Assembly (NCBI GenBank): GCA_964523795.1
Contig: CAZGAO010000004.1
Coordinates: forward strand, 1 to 64,000
Direction of reading: 5' to 3'
Source: SABY01 sp964523795
GTDB lineage: Bacteria > Bacteroidota > Bacteroidia > Bacteroidales > 4484-276
Length of the DNA stretch: 64,000 nucleotides
The notes under the pieces were generated by a model. The model did not search any database and was not told the DNA's origin. It saw nothing but the letters and a program-made list of their open reading frames with translations. The position numbers were made by a program, and so were the translations under genes. Positions 34,312-44,501 of the stretch are shown here, in pieces. Numbering within the stretch: position 1 is the stretch's first letter; every line of letters begins with the position of its first letter.

Positions 34312-36232
34312 AGTCTGGTTTTGTTGTTGGGATTACAATGCTAACAATAGTACCTCTTTTAATTTTGGAATCGATAAAGATACTACCTTTTAAGTTTTCT
34401 ACTCTCGAACGAACATTCGACAGGCCGCCTCCATTCATTATCAGGGTTTTGTTAATGTCAAAGCCATCGCCATTATCTTCGGCCATCAGTGTAATTTCCT
34501 TATTACTTTTAATAATTTGCAAATCAAAGTTGTCGGCATGGGCATGTTTTATGGCATTGCTAATCAATTCCTGCGTGGCACGATAGAGGGTATTTTCGAG
34601 TATCCCATCCAAATGGCCGTTCAGGCCAAACATTTCCAAATGCACCTGGATGTGCTTGCTTTGATTGATCTGATCGGTTAATTCGTGGATGGCATTAGCC
34701 AAACCCTTGGACGATAGAACCGAAGGCGCTAAATTGTGTGAAATATTTCGCAATTCGTAAAATGCCTCATCCACGCTCTGCATAACCGCATCAAGCAATT
34801 CTTTTTTTCGTTCGTTGGTAAGCATCGATTTTTGTTGGAGCACGCTTATATTGAGCCTTGCCACCGAGAGCATCTGTCCCAGTCCATCGTGCAAATCCTG
34901 CCCAATGCGTTTTCGCTCTTGTATTTCGGCTTCGGTGGCAGCACGCGATTTTTTTTCGTTCAACGACAAAATGGTCTTTTGCAGGTTTACCTTACGGCGA
35001 TGATTAAAGTTTTTGTTTAACAAATATAGTCCGCCAAGTATCAGCACAAAAACAACAACAATAAAAATGATAATGTTGTTTTTCTTGCTTAATAAAAGCT
35101 CCTGCCGTTGAATTTCCAACTTTTGAATCTCTCCGGTCATGTTCAGCTCGTTGATCTCTATATTATAAATCTGGTGCAGTTTGCTTTGATTGATCAACGA
35201 ATCCCTGAGTTGAACCGAGCTTTGGTAATTTTCATAAGCCGCTTTGTAATTGTTGGTTTGCGCGTATATCTCTGAATACATCTCATGCGTTTGCTGCCTG
35301 AGTTTAATATTGTCGAGGTCGGCAGCAATTTTAAAAGCACTATCGGTAAGAAGCAATGCCTTTTGCGAATCACCAATTTTTAAATACACACTTGCAAGGC
35401 CCAGACTCGCTGTTGCCACTTGAAAATGGTGATTAATTTCTTTGGCTGTTTCTTTACTCAATTGGAAATTTTCGATCGATTTTTCGTATTGTTCTGTGCT
35501 CAGATATGCTTCTGCCAGTGCCTGATATCCTACCGTTAAACCAAAATTATTGCCTGTTTTTATATCCATCTCAATGGATTTGTTTTGAAAATAAAACGCT
35601 GAGTCGGCCAAGCCCATTTGCAAATACAAGGATCCCATATTAGATAAGGTAGCTGCCATTCCAATACTATCGTTAGTTGGCCGGTTTCGGATTGCGTCTT
35701 TATAATTCTCAAGTGCCATTTTATGGTTATCCAGTTCCATATAGAGTAAGCCAATATTATTATACGAGCTAGCGATGTGGCCTTTACTATCAATTTCTTT
35801 ATAAATCCGCAAGCCTGTCATATAAAATTTTAAGGCATCTTTATGATTGCCTATTTTTAGATAGGAAGAGCCCAGATTATTATACAAATTTCCAGTCTTC
35901 AACATGTCTTTTTCTTTTCCGGCATACTTCAATCCCTCATAATAATAGTCCATAGCTTTATTGTACGAGGCTTGCAGTTGGTACGTTGTCCCCAAAAGGT
36001 TGTATGCCAGCATTTTTTTGGAAGTATCAATGCTTTGCTCCAAAGCCAGTGCTTCGTTAACAAGATCGCGGGTTTTTTGGGGGTCGGTGTAAATAACTGA
36101 GATTCCCTCTTTGAGTAAGCTATCAAAAACCAAAGCCGGGTCAGGGTTATTGGACGATTCGCCGACCTTATCCTGAGAAAAGACCTGCGCTTGAAAAACC
36201 ATCGTTACCAATATCAAAACAATAAACCTCAT
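34277..36232 (-). CDS. TPR-containing sensor histidine kinase (HisKA_3/NarX type)
   Basis: A 651-aa kinase starting MRFIVLILVTMVFQAQVFSQ, an export signal. Residues ~35-380 are periplasmic tetratricopeptide repeats (for example AYNLLGTTYQLQASYNKAMD and NLYNNLGSSYLKIGN), then a transmembrane segment (IIIFIVVVFVLILGGLYLL), a coiled-coil linker and the HisKA_3 dimerisation domain with the phospho-His in RKRIGQDLHDGLGQML. The HATPase_c domain has ISNAIKHAHADN, EDNGDGFD and GGGLSNVRSRV. This TPR-kinase architecture is common in Bacteroidota. The start at 36232 is preferred because the signal peptide begins there. It pairs with the overlapping NarL-type regulator. Confidence 0.93.
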   Translation of the reverse strand: MRFIVLILVTMVFQAQVFSQDKVGESSNNPDPALVFDSLLKEGISVIYTDPQKTRDLVNEALALEQSIDTSKKMLAYNLLGTTYQLQASYNKAMDYYYEGLKYAGKEKDMLKTGNLYNNLGSSYLKIGNHKDALKFYMTGLRIYKEIDSKGHIASSYNNIGLLYMELDNHKMALENYKDAIRNRPTNDSIGMAATLSNMGSLYLQMGLADSAFYFQNKSIEMDIKTGNNFGLTVGYQALAEAYLSTEQYEKSIENFQLSKETAKEINHHFQVATASLGLASVYLKIGDSQKALLLTDSAFKIAADLDNIKLRQQTHEMYSEIYAQTNNYKAAYENYQSSVQLRDSLINQSKLHQIYNIEINELNMTGEIQKLEIQRQELLLSKKNNIIIFIVVVFVLILGGLYLLNKNFNHRRKVNLQKTILSLNEKKSRAATEAEIQERKRIGQDLHDGLGQMLSVARLNISVLQQKSMLTNERKKELLDAVMQSVDEAFYELRNISHNLAPSVLSSKGLANAIHELTDQINQSKHIQVHLEMFGLNGHLDGILENTLYRATQELISNAIKHAHADNFDLQIIKSNKEITLMAEDNGDGFDINKTLIMNGGGLSNVRSRVENLKGSIFIDSKIKRGTIVSIVIPTTKPDYDDKAHKSISN

Positions 36233-36477
36233 AACACACAAAATTACCAAAGAAATTAAAGCTATCCATTTTTATGCTTAAATAATGATTAAAATACGCA
36301 CTGGCACTGAGTAAAATATATGTGCCGATAAGTATTGGCACGGACAAATAAATCATTGTTAACTATGAAAATGGATCAGATCATTGGGCAAGTAACATTT
36401 GTCTAAAGAATCGTTGCGAGCTAGTAAAAAGAAATCACCTCCAAATCCCCAAGAGAGAGCTACATAAACAATAAATC

Positions 36478-37389
36478 TTATTTAACTCTGGGCAATCCTA
36501 TCTCCTGTGGCGGGCTGTCGTCGAGGTCTTTGGTGTTGGCACGCGGGTCGATGTCTTCAAAAAGTACCCACTGACTGCCGATGGGAATCAAAGCATCATA
36601 AGTATCAAACGAAGGCACCGGCCCCCTGAACATCCGCCCCATGCCTGGGGTATTTCCCCCGAGGCGGTTAAAAACAATCATCCATCCTGTTTTGCGTTTT
36701 TCGCCGGGCAGCCTTTGCAGTTCGTAGGCCAGGTGAAAGGGCATCTCGCTGGTGTATTCAAAGTCGAGGCGGTTTTGAACGGAGCCTTCTTTCATGATAA
36801 TGGCAGGCACGCCAAACATCGGATCGCCAGCCGTATCAAAGGTGAGGGTTTCAATTCTTTTTCCCGCAAGTCCCTGTGGTTTTCCTACCCAAGCCAAAAG
36901 TGTGTAATAGTCTGCGTTTTTTGCTTTGGGTAAAATACGATCGTAAACTGCTCCCGGCCATTGGTCTGTTGGGTAACTTGCATTTTTATCCGGGGATTTG
37001 TCAGCGGCCTTCAAAAGAAAAATGGTATCCACCCGGCTTTGACTTCTGCGTCCGGTGTTTAGCTTTTGCACAAAGCCCGAATACAGCAATTGATCGTTTT
37101 CAAGGGGCACTGCCCAGGTTAGTAAGGCAAAGGAGCCATCTTCGGAAGTGAGATGCCGTAAAAACGAAATTGAATCGTAGGTAAAATTAAGGGAGCTGTC
37201 CTTGCTAAGAAATTCCTGACTTATGTTTTCCAGTGCCAAGTTGGCCGCAATTTTTTCTTCATCACTAAAATTCCCATAAAGTGTCGCCGCCAGGCTGTTG
37301 GCAGTATCCTGATAGCTTTTTGAAAATCCTTGTGCAAACGAAAAGGTGAAGTAGAGAAGAAAAAGCGATAAAATTATAAAATGTTTCAT
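36478..37389 (-). CDS. Secreted protein of unknown function (Bacteroidota-specific)
   Basis: A 303-aa exported protein. The signal peptide MKHFIILSLFLLYFTFSFAQ is followed by no recognisable catalytic domain. Conserved-looking stretches are LLAWVGKPQGLAGKRIETLT, FDYTSEMPF-like strands and a proline-rich tail. It has neither a T9SS sorting domain nor a lipobox, so a periplasmic location is most likely. It lies between the minus-strand kinase and a plus-strand nuclease gene, with no evident operon partner. Confidence 0.7.
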   Translation of the reverse strand: MKHFIILSLFLLYFTFSFAQGFSKSYQDTANSLAATLYGNFSDEEKIAANLALENISQEFLSKDSSLNFTYDSISFLRHLTSEDGSFALLTWAVPLENDQLLYSGFVQKLNTGRRSQSRVDTIFLLKAADKSPDKNASYPTDQWPGAVYDRILPKAKNADYYTLLAWVGKPQGLAGKRIETLTFDTAGDPMFGVPAIIMKEGSVQNRLDFEYTSEMPFHLAYELQRLPGEKRKTGWMIVFNRLGGNTPGMGRMFRGPVPSFDTYDALIPIGSQWVLFEDIDPRANTKDLDDSPPQEIGLPRVK

Positions 37390-37517
37390 GTGTGTCTTTT
37401 TGAAAAAGCGAAACGCGAATAAGGCGGGGATATTTTTGGCAGGCTTGTGCAGCGTAAATTCAAAATGTGGTAGGTACAGAAAAAATGCGCAATAGTATTT
37501 TTATTAGGATTTATAGC

Positions 37518-37525
37518 TATTTTTG
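37518..37525 (+). promoter_or_regulatory. Candidate -7 promoter box (TATTTTTG)
   Basis: TATTTTTG matches TAnnTTTG and lies 20 bp before the ATG of the YhcG-like gene. Confidence 0.45.
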
Positions 37526-37545
37526 AAAATTAAAAACACATAGCA

Positions 37546-38670
37546 ATGAATAATTTTGATAAGCTGGTCTCCTCCATACAGCAACTGCACAGCCACCTGC
37601 AACAATCGGCCGCGAATGCAGTGAACCAAATGCTAACTATACGAAACTGGCTGATTGGCTATTACATTGTTGAATTTGAACAAAACGGAAAAGACCGGGC
37701 GGAATATGGGAAATCATTGTTGAAATCCCTTGCCTGGAAGGTCAGTAACATCAAAGGTATGGATGAAAGAAGCCTAAGAAGATTCCGGCTTTTTTATCTT
37801 TATTACCCTCAAATCGCAGATTCAATTCGGGGGTCAGTGACCCCCATAATTAAACAATTTGAAATTCGGGGGTCAGCGACCCCCATTTTATCTGACACTG
37901 AAAATGTAGCGTTGTTAAATCCACAAGCAAATCCTCAACTACATTTGCCAGGCAAAAAAATTCTTACAAAACTATCATACACTCATATTGAACAATTATT
38001 AGGAATTGAAGATACGCTCAAACGAACATTCTATGAGATTGAATGCATCAAAGGGGTTTGGAGCGTCAGGGAATTAAGAAGACAAATTTCGAGCCTGTAT
38101 TTTGAACGTAGTGCTTTATCTAAAAATCCTGAAAAGCTGGCAGAATTAGTTCATCAAAAAACAAGGCCGCAAACAAGTACCGACATTATCAAAAATATTT
38201 ATGCCTTCGAATTCCTTGATTTGCCAATCAAAGAAATTGTGGAGGAATCGGATTTGGAAAAAGCATTACTCGACAACTTACAACAGTTTATCATTGAGTT
38301 AGGATATGGATTTTGCTTTGAAGCAAGACAAAAACGTATTTTGATTGGTGAGAAATATTATTTTATCGATCTGGTTTTTTACCATAGGATTTTGAAATGC
38401 CATATTTTAATTGATCTGAAAATTGGAGAATTTGAGCATGGCGATATCGGGCAATTGAATACCTATTTGAATTATTATAAAGATGAAGTTTGCGAACCTG
38501 AGGATAAGCTGCCTGTGGGAATCCTGCTTGTTGCCGAAAAAGACCATGCCCTGGTAAAATACGCTACTGCCGGTATGGACGAAAACCTGTTTGTACAGCA
38601 ATACATGCTGAAATTGCCGGATGCTAAAATATTGATAGAACATATCGAAAATGAATTAAAAGGCATGTAA
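37546..38670 (+). CDS. PDDEXK nuclease-family protein (YhcG/DUF1016)
   Basis: A 374-aa protein with the DUF1016 N-terminal domain (residues ~10-170; IRNWLIGYYIVEFEQNGKDR and YGKSLLKSLAWKVS) and a C-terminal PDDEXK nuclease domain (~215-365; YYFIDLVFYHRILKCHILID followed by LKIGEF). The core D and E/D-x-K residues (D in FIDLVF, DLK) are present. YhcG-type nucleases are frequent near restriction and defence loci. The variable linker at residues ~95-113 is encoded by two near-identical palindromes (SIRGSVTPI and EIRGSATPI), so a repeat has been absorbed into the coding sequence. It has its own -7 box; a truncated small gene follows. Confidence 0.9.
   Translation: MNNFDKLVSSIQQLHSHLQQSAANAVNQMLTIRNWLIGYYIVEFEQNGKDRAEYGKSLLKSLAWKVSNIKGMDERSLRRFRLFYLYYPQIADSIRGSVTPIIKQFEIRGSATPILSDTENVALLNPQANPQLHLPGKKILTKLSYTHIEQLLGIEDTLKRTFYEIECIKGVWSVRELRRQISSLYFERSALSKNPEKLAELVHQKTRPQTSTDIIKNIYAFEFLDLPIKEIVEESDLEKALLDNLQQFIIELGYGFCFEARQKRILIGEKYYFIDLVFYHRILKCHILIDLKIGEFEHGDIGQLNTYLNYYKDEVCEPEDKLPVGILLVAEKDHALVKYATAGMDENLFVQQYMLKLPDAKILIEHIENELKGM
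37829..37884. repeat. Two intragenic palindromes 39 bp apart
   Basis: GGGGGTCAGTGACCCCC (37829-37845) and GGGGGTCAGCGACCCCC (37868-37884) lie in a direct repeat of period 39 bp (39 = 13 codons) within the YhcG-like gene. Both copies are read in the same frame, giving RGSVTPI and RGSATPI. Confidence 0.85.
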
Positions 38671-38693
38671 TATGAATCCAAAAGAAATGTAAC

Positions 38694-38849
38694 ATGGGGC
38701 TAAGTATTTATTACAGTGGGAAGTTTAACAAAAACGCAGATCTTTCGGAGCTGATAACAGAAGTGAAGGAGATTGCTGAGACTTATTTCGAGCGGATAGT
38801 AAATTTGATTAATGAAAGGAATAAGAAGAATAAAAACCCGGATTTCTAA
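38694..38849 (+). pseudogene. Truncated small Bacteroidota gene (51 aa)
   Basis: The frame starts MGLSIYYSGKFNKNADLSEL and continues ITEVKEIAETYFERIVNLI. From memory, Bacteroidota proteins beginning MGLSIHYSG continue with a longer domain, so this looks like an N-terminal stub whose tail became an A-rich run (NERNKKNKNPDF). It is 24 bp downstream of the YhcG-like gene. It may be translated, but probably is not functional. Confidence 0.45.
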
Positions 38850-38997
38850 GAACGATATTGGACTAAAATCAGCTTACCGATATTCCTTAATTTTAAAACA
38901 CTTTTTATCATCCTGCCTAAATCCCACTCCATCCGCTTTATTTTTATATTTTTACAGCCTAAGAATTTTTTTTACTAACGCATAAACGCATTGACTT

Positions 38998-41900
38998 ATG
39001 AAACTAAAAACACTACACTTGCTCCTTGTTGTATTTTTATTGATTTCCACAAATTCCAAAGCTCAGGTTTATACCTACGAAAACCCACCCGAAAACACAG
39101 GCATAGAAGTCAAAGCTACTTCGCCCTCAGGGCTTGACCTTACCTTCGACATGGTCTCCTTCACACTTTCGGATTTGGAGGTAGATGGCCGGATGATGAA
39201 GCATATCCAGATTGATGGCGCATTTTTGCCCAACAATGCCGGTGCTCCCGACCTGCCGGCCTTTAGCCGAATGGTAGCCGTGCCGCAGGGTGGTCAGGCG
39301 GTTTTGCGCATCAAAAGCTACCGCGAGGAAATTATCACTAGCGTTGACATTGCTCCGGCACCTCGCATCCCTCTCGATACCGAGCGTGGCCCGCTGGACT
39401 TTAGTCTAAATACCAAAGTGTATTCAAGCAACGATTTTTATCCCGCCGAGCCTTTCCAGCTTTCCGGCCAAACGCAAATTCGCGGCCTCGATGTGATGAT
39501 GCTTAGCATTAGCCCCTTCCAATACAATCCGGTGAGTAAGGTGCTCAAGGTATTTCGGGATATCGAGATGGAAATTGTGTACAAGGGCGGCACCGGGCAT
39601 TTTGGTGATGATCGTTTGCGCAACCGCTGGTGGGATCAAATCATCAGCGCAAGCGTCCTCAATCCACAGCAATTACCGGTGCTTAACTTTGATGAGCCGC
39701 GATCGCCTTCCGATACCCCGGATTACGAATATCTGATTATCACACCCAACGATCCGGTCTTTTTGGCCTGGGCCGATTCTATCCGCATTTTCCGCACCCT
39801 TCAGGGTATAAATACCGGTGTTGTTACCACCACCGAAATTGGGGGTAATACTGTTTCGGCCATCGAGAATTATGTGGATAATGCTTACAATTCGTGGGCG
39901 GTGCCTCCGGTGGCGGTTTTGCTACTGGGAGATTATAGCACGGGTGCAGGGGGCATTATCTCGCACTTATACGCGCATCCTTCATCGAGTTATCCCGATT
40001 ATGCCTCCGATAACAGGTACGCCGATGTGAATGGAAACGACCTTCCCGACATTGTTTTTGCACGCATCACCGCCAATAATGCCGCCCAACTGGAAGTGAT
40101 GATTACTAAGTTTTTGGACTATGAGCGAAACCCGCCTACCAATCCCAACTTCTACGATCATCCCATCACCGCCCTGGGATGGCAAACCGAGCGTTGGTTT
40201 CAAATCTGCTCGGAAGTGGTGGGTGGCTACCTCAAAAATGAGCAGGGCAAAAACCCGGTGCGGATCAACGCTGTTTATGACGGCAACCCAAGCAGCGACC
40301 CCTGGTCAACGGCGACCAACACTTCGACGGTGCTCAATTATTTTGGCCCCAATGGCTTGGGCTATATCCCCGCCACGCCAAACGAGCTGGGCGGTTTTTC
40401 GGGAGGAACGGCCGCGCAGGTGGTCAATGCCATCAATAATGGCTCCTACCTGCTTCAGCATCGCGATCATGGATATTATGGCGGCTGGGGCGAGCCTGCC
40501 TTTAACACTTCAAGTATCAGTTCGCTGCACAATGTAAATAACGAATTGCCCTTTATCTTTTCGATCAACTGCCAAACAGGAGCCTTCCACCGCTCTGCCG
40601 AAAGCTTTGCCGAAAAGTTTCATCGCTATACATACAATGGTCAAAATAGTGGTGCCTTAGGCATTCTTGCCGCCACCGAGGTTTCGTATTCCTTTGTTAA
40701 CGATGTGTATGTATGGGGCGTTTTCGATAACATGCACCCCGACTTTATGCCGGGATATAGTGCCACATTCCCAACTAATTATGTATTGCCTGCCTTTGGC
40801 AATGCTGCCGGAAAGAATTTTTTATACCAGTCGTCCTGGCCTTACAACAGTGGAAGCAAACAGGTAACCTACCGCCTTTTCCATCATCATGGCGATGCCT
40901 TTATGACTCTTTTTACCGAAGTGCCGCAAAACCTGGCGGTTAATCATAATGCGGTTTTGCTGAGTGGCGAGACCTCCTTTACGGTAACTGCAAATGCCGG
41001 ATCATTTATTGCCCTTACGGTGGACGGCGAGATAATTGCTACCGCCCAGGGAACCGGACAAGCTGTTAATATTCCGATAGCAGCACAAGCACCACCGGCT
41101 GAGTTGACGGTTACGGTTACCAAGCAAAACTACCGCCGCTATCAGGCTGCTGTGGAAATTTTGCCGCCGGGAGGTCCTTATGTTGTTTTTGATCAGGTGG
41201 AAGTAAACGATTATACCGATAACAATGGTAACGGAAAAGTGGATTATGGCGAAACAATTTGGCTGACCATGACCCTGAAAAACCTGGGGACAGAGGAGGC
41301 TGCCAATGTTTCGGCTACCATTAGCACCAACGATGCTTACACAAGCATTATTCAGAATACGGCTTTCTTTGGAGATATTCCGGCAGGGCAAAGCCTTACC
41401 ATCACCGATGCCTATCAGTTTGAAGTATCCCAGGATATCCCCGACCAGCATTCGATAGTTTTTCTGCTTACTGCCAGCAATGCGGGCAAGGAAAACTGGA
41501 ACAGTTATTTTAATCTTACGGCCAATGCTCCTGCCCTTGATTTTGCCCAGTATATTGTGAACGATGCAAGCGGAAATGGCAATGGAATCCTTGATCCCGG
41601 CGAAACAGCCCCGGTACAGATATTTATCAAAAATAATGGGGGTGCTGCTGCCTCGGGCGTTTTGGGGCAGCTATCCACAAGCGATGCCTATCTTAGCATC
41701 CAAACTACCTCATCTCAAAATTTTGGAACGCTTGGGTCTGGCCAATCAGCTTCTGCAAGTTTTACTATTTCTGCTGAGGCAGATATTCCCGGAGGCCACA
41801 TAGCCGATGCTATTTTAAATATTACGGCCAATAATGGGATTACGCAAGAGGCTTCGCTGCAATTTAACTTTACCGACTATTGCTACCCCACAGCCAATTG

Positions 41901-44490
41901 TTCATACAGCGATGGCTTTACCGGCTTTGCCCTGGGTGATATCAGCAACATGAACAGCGGGTGCAGTCCAAACGGTTATGGCGATTTCCTGGATATGTCA
42001 ACCGAACTTGAAGCTGGCGAAACCTATACCGTACAATGGAAAACCGGTTATAGCAATCAGGATGCCTCCCTATGGATCGACCTGAACAGCAACCGTGAGT
42101 TTGAGAGCAACGAACGCCTGATTACGGATTTCAACCTCGCCACTGCCGGCACAGTTTATTCCGTCAATTTTACCCTTCCCGAAGAAGTTTATCCCGGGAC
42201 TAAAAGAATGCGTATCCGAGCCAACTGGCAAAACAGTTCGGCTGATCCTTGCACCAATTTCACTTACGGCGAAACCGAGGATTATACCATAATTATTGTA
42301 GCTCCTTTGTTGCCACTCGCCGATTTTACCGGCGAGCCTCGCTTAATTGCCGAAGGTGAAAATGTACAATTTACCGATCTCTCTGCCAATCAGCCTCTGA
42401 GTTGGCAATGGGATTTTTCGGGAGGTACACCCGCTACCAGCAGTAATCAAAATCCTACGATAAGCTATGCCAATGCCGGAAGCTATTCAGTAAAACTACT
42501 GGTAACCAATGCCGGAGGCACCGACAGCGAAACAAAACTCAACTACATCACCGTAGTTGAAGTTCCGGAATGCGCTGCCTTGATTTCTCCACCCAACAAT
42601 GGCGTTGATATTAGCATTTCCACCCATTTGCAGTGGGCTGCTGTAACTGCGGCCACAGGGTATAAAATATTTTTTGGTACAGATAACCCTCCTACAAATA
42701 TTATTAATGGAAACGACCTGGAAAATGTCCTGACTTACAATCCGGCCAACGACCTCGAATATACCACTACTTACTATTGGCGGATCGTTGCCTACAACCA
42801 GGGCGCGGAGTCGATTGGCTGCGAAACATGGTCGTTTACAACGGCAGATGAGCCTCCGCCCCCCGGACATTTTGCTCCGGTTTGGACAACGCCCTCTATG
42901 CCGATGACGATTTATGTGCTTGAAGCCTTGCTCGAAGAAACAGCATTGGAGATTGGGGACGAAATCGGTGTTTTCGATATCGACCCAAACACGGGCAACG
43001 AGATTTGTGTGGGGGCTGCTACACTTAGCGAAGCACTGGGTGCGAGCACATTTTTGGAGATTATTGCCTCTGCTGACGATGCATCATTTCCCGGCCAGGC
43101 CAACGGCTTTACCCCCGGCCATACCATGCTTTATAAATATTGGAAACCTGAGAACGGCGAAATTCATAGCGTAAGAGCCAATTATCCTTATCAGGGATAC
43201 GATGAGGTTTTTACCGCCCAGGGTTCAGCCTTCGCTGAATTATCCAGCACGGCTCTTATTAACCAAAGTATTCCCTTGCAAGCAGGTTGGAACATGATTT
43301 CCTTTAGCGTGGAGCCCGAAAATATGGATATGCTCAATCTCGTTCAGCCCCTTATCGATCAGGATAATCTTTTTAAGGTAGTGGACGAAAATGGGGGTAC
43401 CATCTTCCACCTTCCCTTTCCTCCACCCAACGGACAATGGTCGAATACCATCAGCGATATGGCCTGCACCGAAGGCTATTGCATTAAGGTTTACGAAAAT
43501 ACAAGCTTGGAAACCCAGGGCGTATGTTTGGAACTGCCCATGCAAATACCACTTGTGGAAGGCTGGAACATAATGAGCTATCCCTGCGCCCAGCCTGCCG
43601 AAGCCATGAGCGTGGTGCAGCCGCTGATCGATGCCGGAGCTTTGTTCAAGGTAGTGGACGAAAACGGAGGTACCATCTTCCACCTTCCCTTCCCTCCTCC
43701 CAACGGGCAATGGTCGAATACCATCGGTAATTTTGAAAATGGCGAAGGTTATTATATCAAGGTAAATCAGGATATTACACTTAGCGTGGATGAACCGGCC
43801 AGGAATCATGTCTTAAATAAAACTATAGATATTTTAGACCCCATTTATTTTACCCCTTGCTGGCAGGGAAATCCATATCTGCCCATGCACGTGGTAATCG
43901 AACCTACAGAGATGCTTGCTCCCGGCGATGAGTTGGCGGTTTTTGACGGCGAGCTTTGTGTCGGTTCGCTGCTTTGCCCTGACGATCCTACCCAGCCCTT
44001 CATCATCACCTGCGCAGCAGACGATCCCGATACGGAGCTAATGGATGGATTTATTTCAGGCCATGATTATCGTGTGGAAGTTTGGAAACAAAATCAAAAC
44101 CTGGTTTATCCAGATGTGGGTTATAGTCTGATCGAAGGCAGCGCTGTGTTTGCTCAACTGGCCACGGCGGTGCTTAGTCTCGATGATTTCCTTACCGGCA
44201 TTTCTGAAATGGATCAAGGCATAATTAGCCTTGATATATATCCCAATCCGGTAAATAATCAGGCCAACATTGTGTTTAATATTTCGGAAAACGGAAATGT
44301 AAAATTGGAAATTTGCGACCTTTACGGAAATGTTCTTTCTGAGGTAAGCAATGCAATTTATTCCCCTGGAGAACATGGGTTTCAAGTTAGCATGGATCAT
44401 TTTTCCTCGGGCTACTATCTTTTAAAGTATTCATTTAGCAACAGCGAAATCAATACCGATCATTATCAAAAATTTATCATCATCAAATAA
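38998..44490 (+). CDS. Gingipain-like C25 cysteine peptidase, T9SS-secreted (1830 aa)
   Basis: A secreted protease. Signal peptide MKLKTLHLLLVVFLLISTNS; gingipain propeptide-like region to ~residue 230; C25 catalytic domain ~240-620 with the dyad H491 (HRDHGYYGGWG) and C525 (FSINCQTGAFHRS), 34 residues apart as in RgpB. Next: an Ig-like domain (~635-720), two CARDB-like domains (~720-960), GEVED (~961-1100, YGETEDYTIII), PKD (~1103-1188), an FN3-like domain, a GDEIGVFD...CVGAA module (~1290-1420), a GWNMISFSVEP/GWNIMSYPC doublet (~1421-1600), a second GDELAVFDGELCVG module (~1610-1735) and a T9SS type A sorting domain (DIYPNPVNNQANIVF). It starts a run of three closely spaced plus-strand genes; the next begins 11 bp later. 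Confidence 0.9.
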   Translation: MKLKTLHLLLVVFLLISTNSKAQVYTYENPPENTGIEVKATSPSGLDLTFDMVSFTLSDLEVDGRMMKHIQIDGAFLPNNAGAPDLPAFSRMVAVPQGGQAVLRIKSYREEIITSVDIAPAPRIPLDTERGPLDFSLNTKVYSSNDFYPAEPFQLSGQTQIRGLDVMMLSISPFQYNPVSKVLKVFRDIEMEIVYKGGTGHFGDDRLRNRWWDQIISASVLNPQQLPVLNFDEPRSPSDTPDYEYLIITPNDPVFLAWADSIRIFRTLQGINTGVVTTTEIGGNTVSAIENYVDNAYNSWAVPPVAVLLLGDYSTGAGGIISHLYAHPSSSYPDYASDNRYADVNGNDLPDIVFARITANNAAQLEVMITKFLDYERNPPTNPNFYDHPITALGWQTERWFQICSEVVGGYLKNEQGKNPVRINAVYDGNPSSDPWSTATNTSTVLNYFGPNGLGYIPATPNELGGFSGGTAAQVVNAINNGSYLLQHRDHGYYGGWGEPAFNTSSISSLHNVNNELPFIFSINCQTGAFHRSAESFAEKFHRYTYNGQNSGALGILAATEVSYSFVNDVYVWGVFDNMHPDFMPGYSATFPTNYVLPAFGNAAGKNFLYQSSWPYNSGSKQVTYRLFHHHGDAFMTLFTEVPQNLAVNHNAVLLSGETSFTVTANAGSFIALTVDGEIIATAQGTGQAVNIPIAAQAPPAELTVTVTKQNYRRYQAAVEILPPGGPYVVFDQVEVNDYTDNNGNGKVDYGETIWLTMTLKNLGTEEAANVSATISTNDAYTSIIQNTAFFGDIPAGQSLTITDAYQFEVSQDIPDQHSIVFLLTASNAGKENWNSYFNLTANAPALDFAQYIVNDASGNGNGILDPGETAPVQIFIKNNGGAAASGVLGQLSTSDAYLSIQTTSSQNFGTLGSGQSASASFTISAEADIPGGHIADAILNITANNGITQEASLQFNFTDYCYPTANCSYSDGFTGFALGDISNMNSGCSPNGYGDFLDMSTELEAGETYTVQWKTGYSNQDASLWIDLNSNREFESNERLITDFNLATAGTVYSVNFTLPEEVYPGTKRMRIRANWQNSSADPCTNFTYGETEDYTIIIVAPLLPLADFTGEPRLIAEGENVQFTDLSANQPLSWQWDFSGGTPATSSNQNPTISYANAGSYSVKLLVTNAGGTDSETKLNYITVVEVPECAALISPPNNGVDISISTHLQWAAVTAATGYKIFFGTDNPPTNIINGNDLENVLTYNPANDLEYTTTYYWRIVAYNQGAESIGCETWSFTTADEPPPPGHFAPVWTTPSMPMTIYVLEALLEETALEIGDEIGVFDIDPNTGNEICVGAATLSEALGASTFLEIIASADDASFPGQANGFTPGHTMLYKYWKPENGEIHSVRANYPYQGYDEVFTAQGSAFAELSSTALINQSIPLQAGWNMISFSVEPENMDMLNLVQPLIDQDNLFKVVDENGGTIFHLPFPPPNGQWSNTISDMACTEGYCIKVYENTSLETQGVCLELPMQIPLVEGWNIMSYPCAQPAEAMSVVQPLIDAGALFKVVDENGGTIFHLPFPPPNGQWSNTIGNFENGEGYYIKVNQDITLSVDEPARNHVLNKTIDILDPIYFTPCWQGNPYLPMHVVIEPTEMLAPGDELAVFDGELCVGSLLCPDDPTQPFIITCAADDPDTELMDGFISGHDYRVEVWKQNQNLVYPDVGYSLIEGSAVFAQLATAVLSLDDFLTGISEMDQGIISLDIYPNPVNNQANIVFNISENGNVKLEICDLYGNVLSEVSNAIYSPGEHGFQVSMDHFSSGYYLLKYSFSNSEINTDHYQKFIIIK

Positions 44491-44501
44491 AAATTTAAAT
44501 T

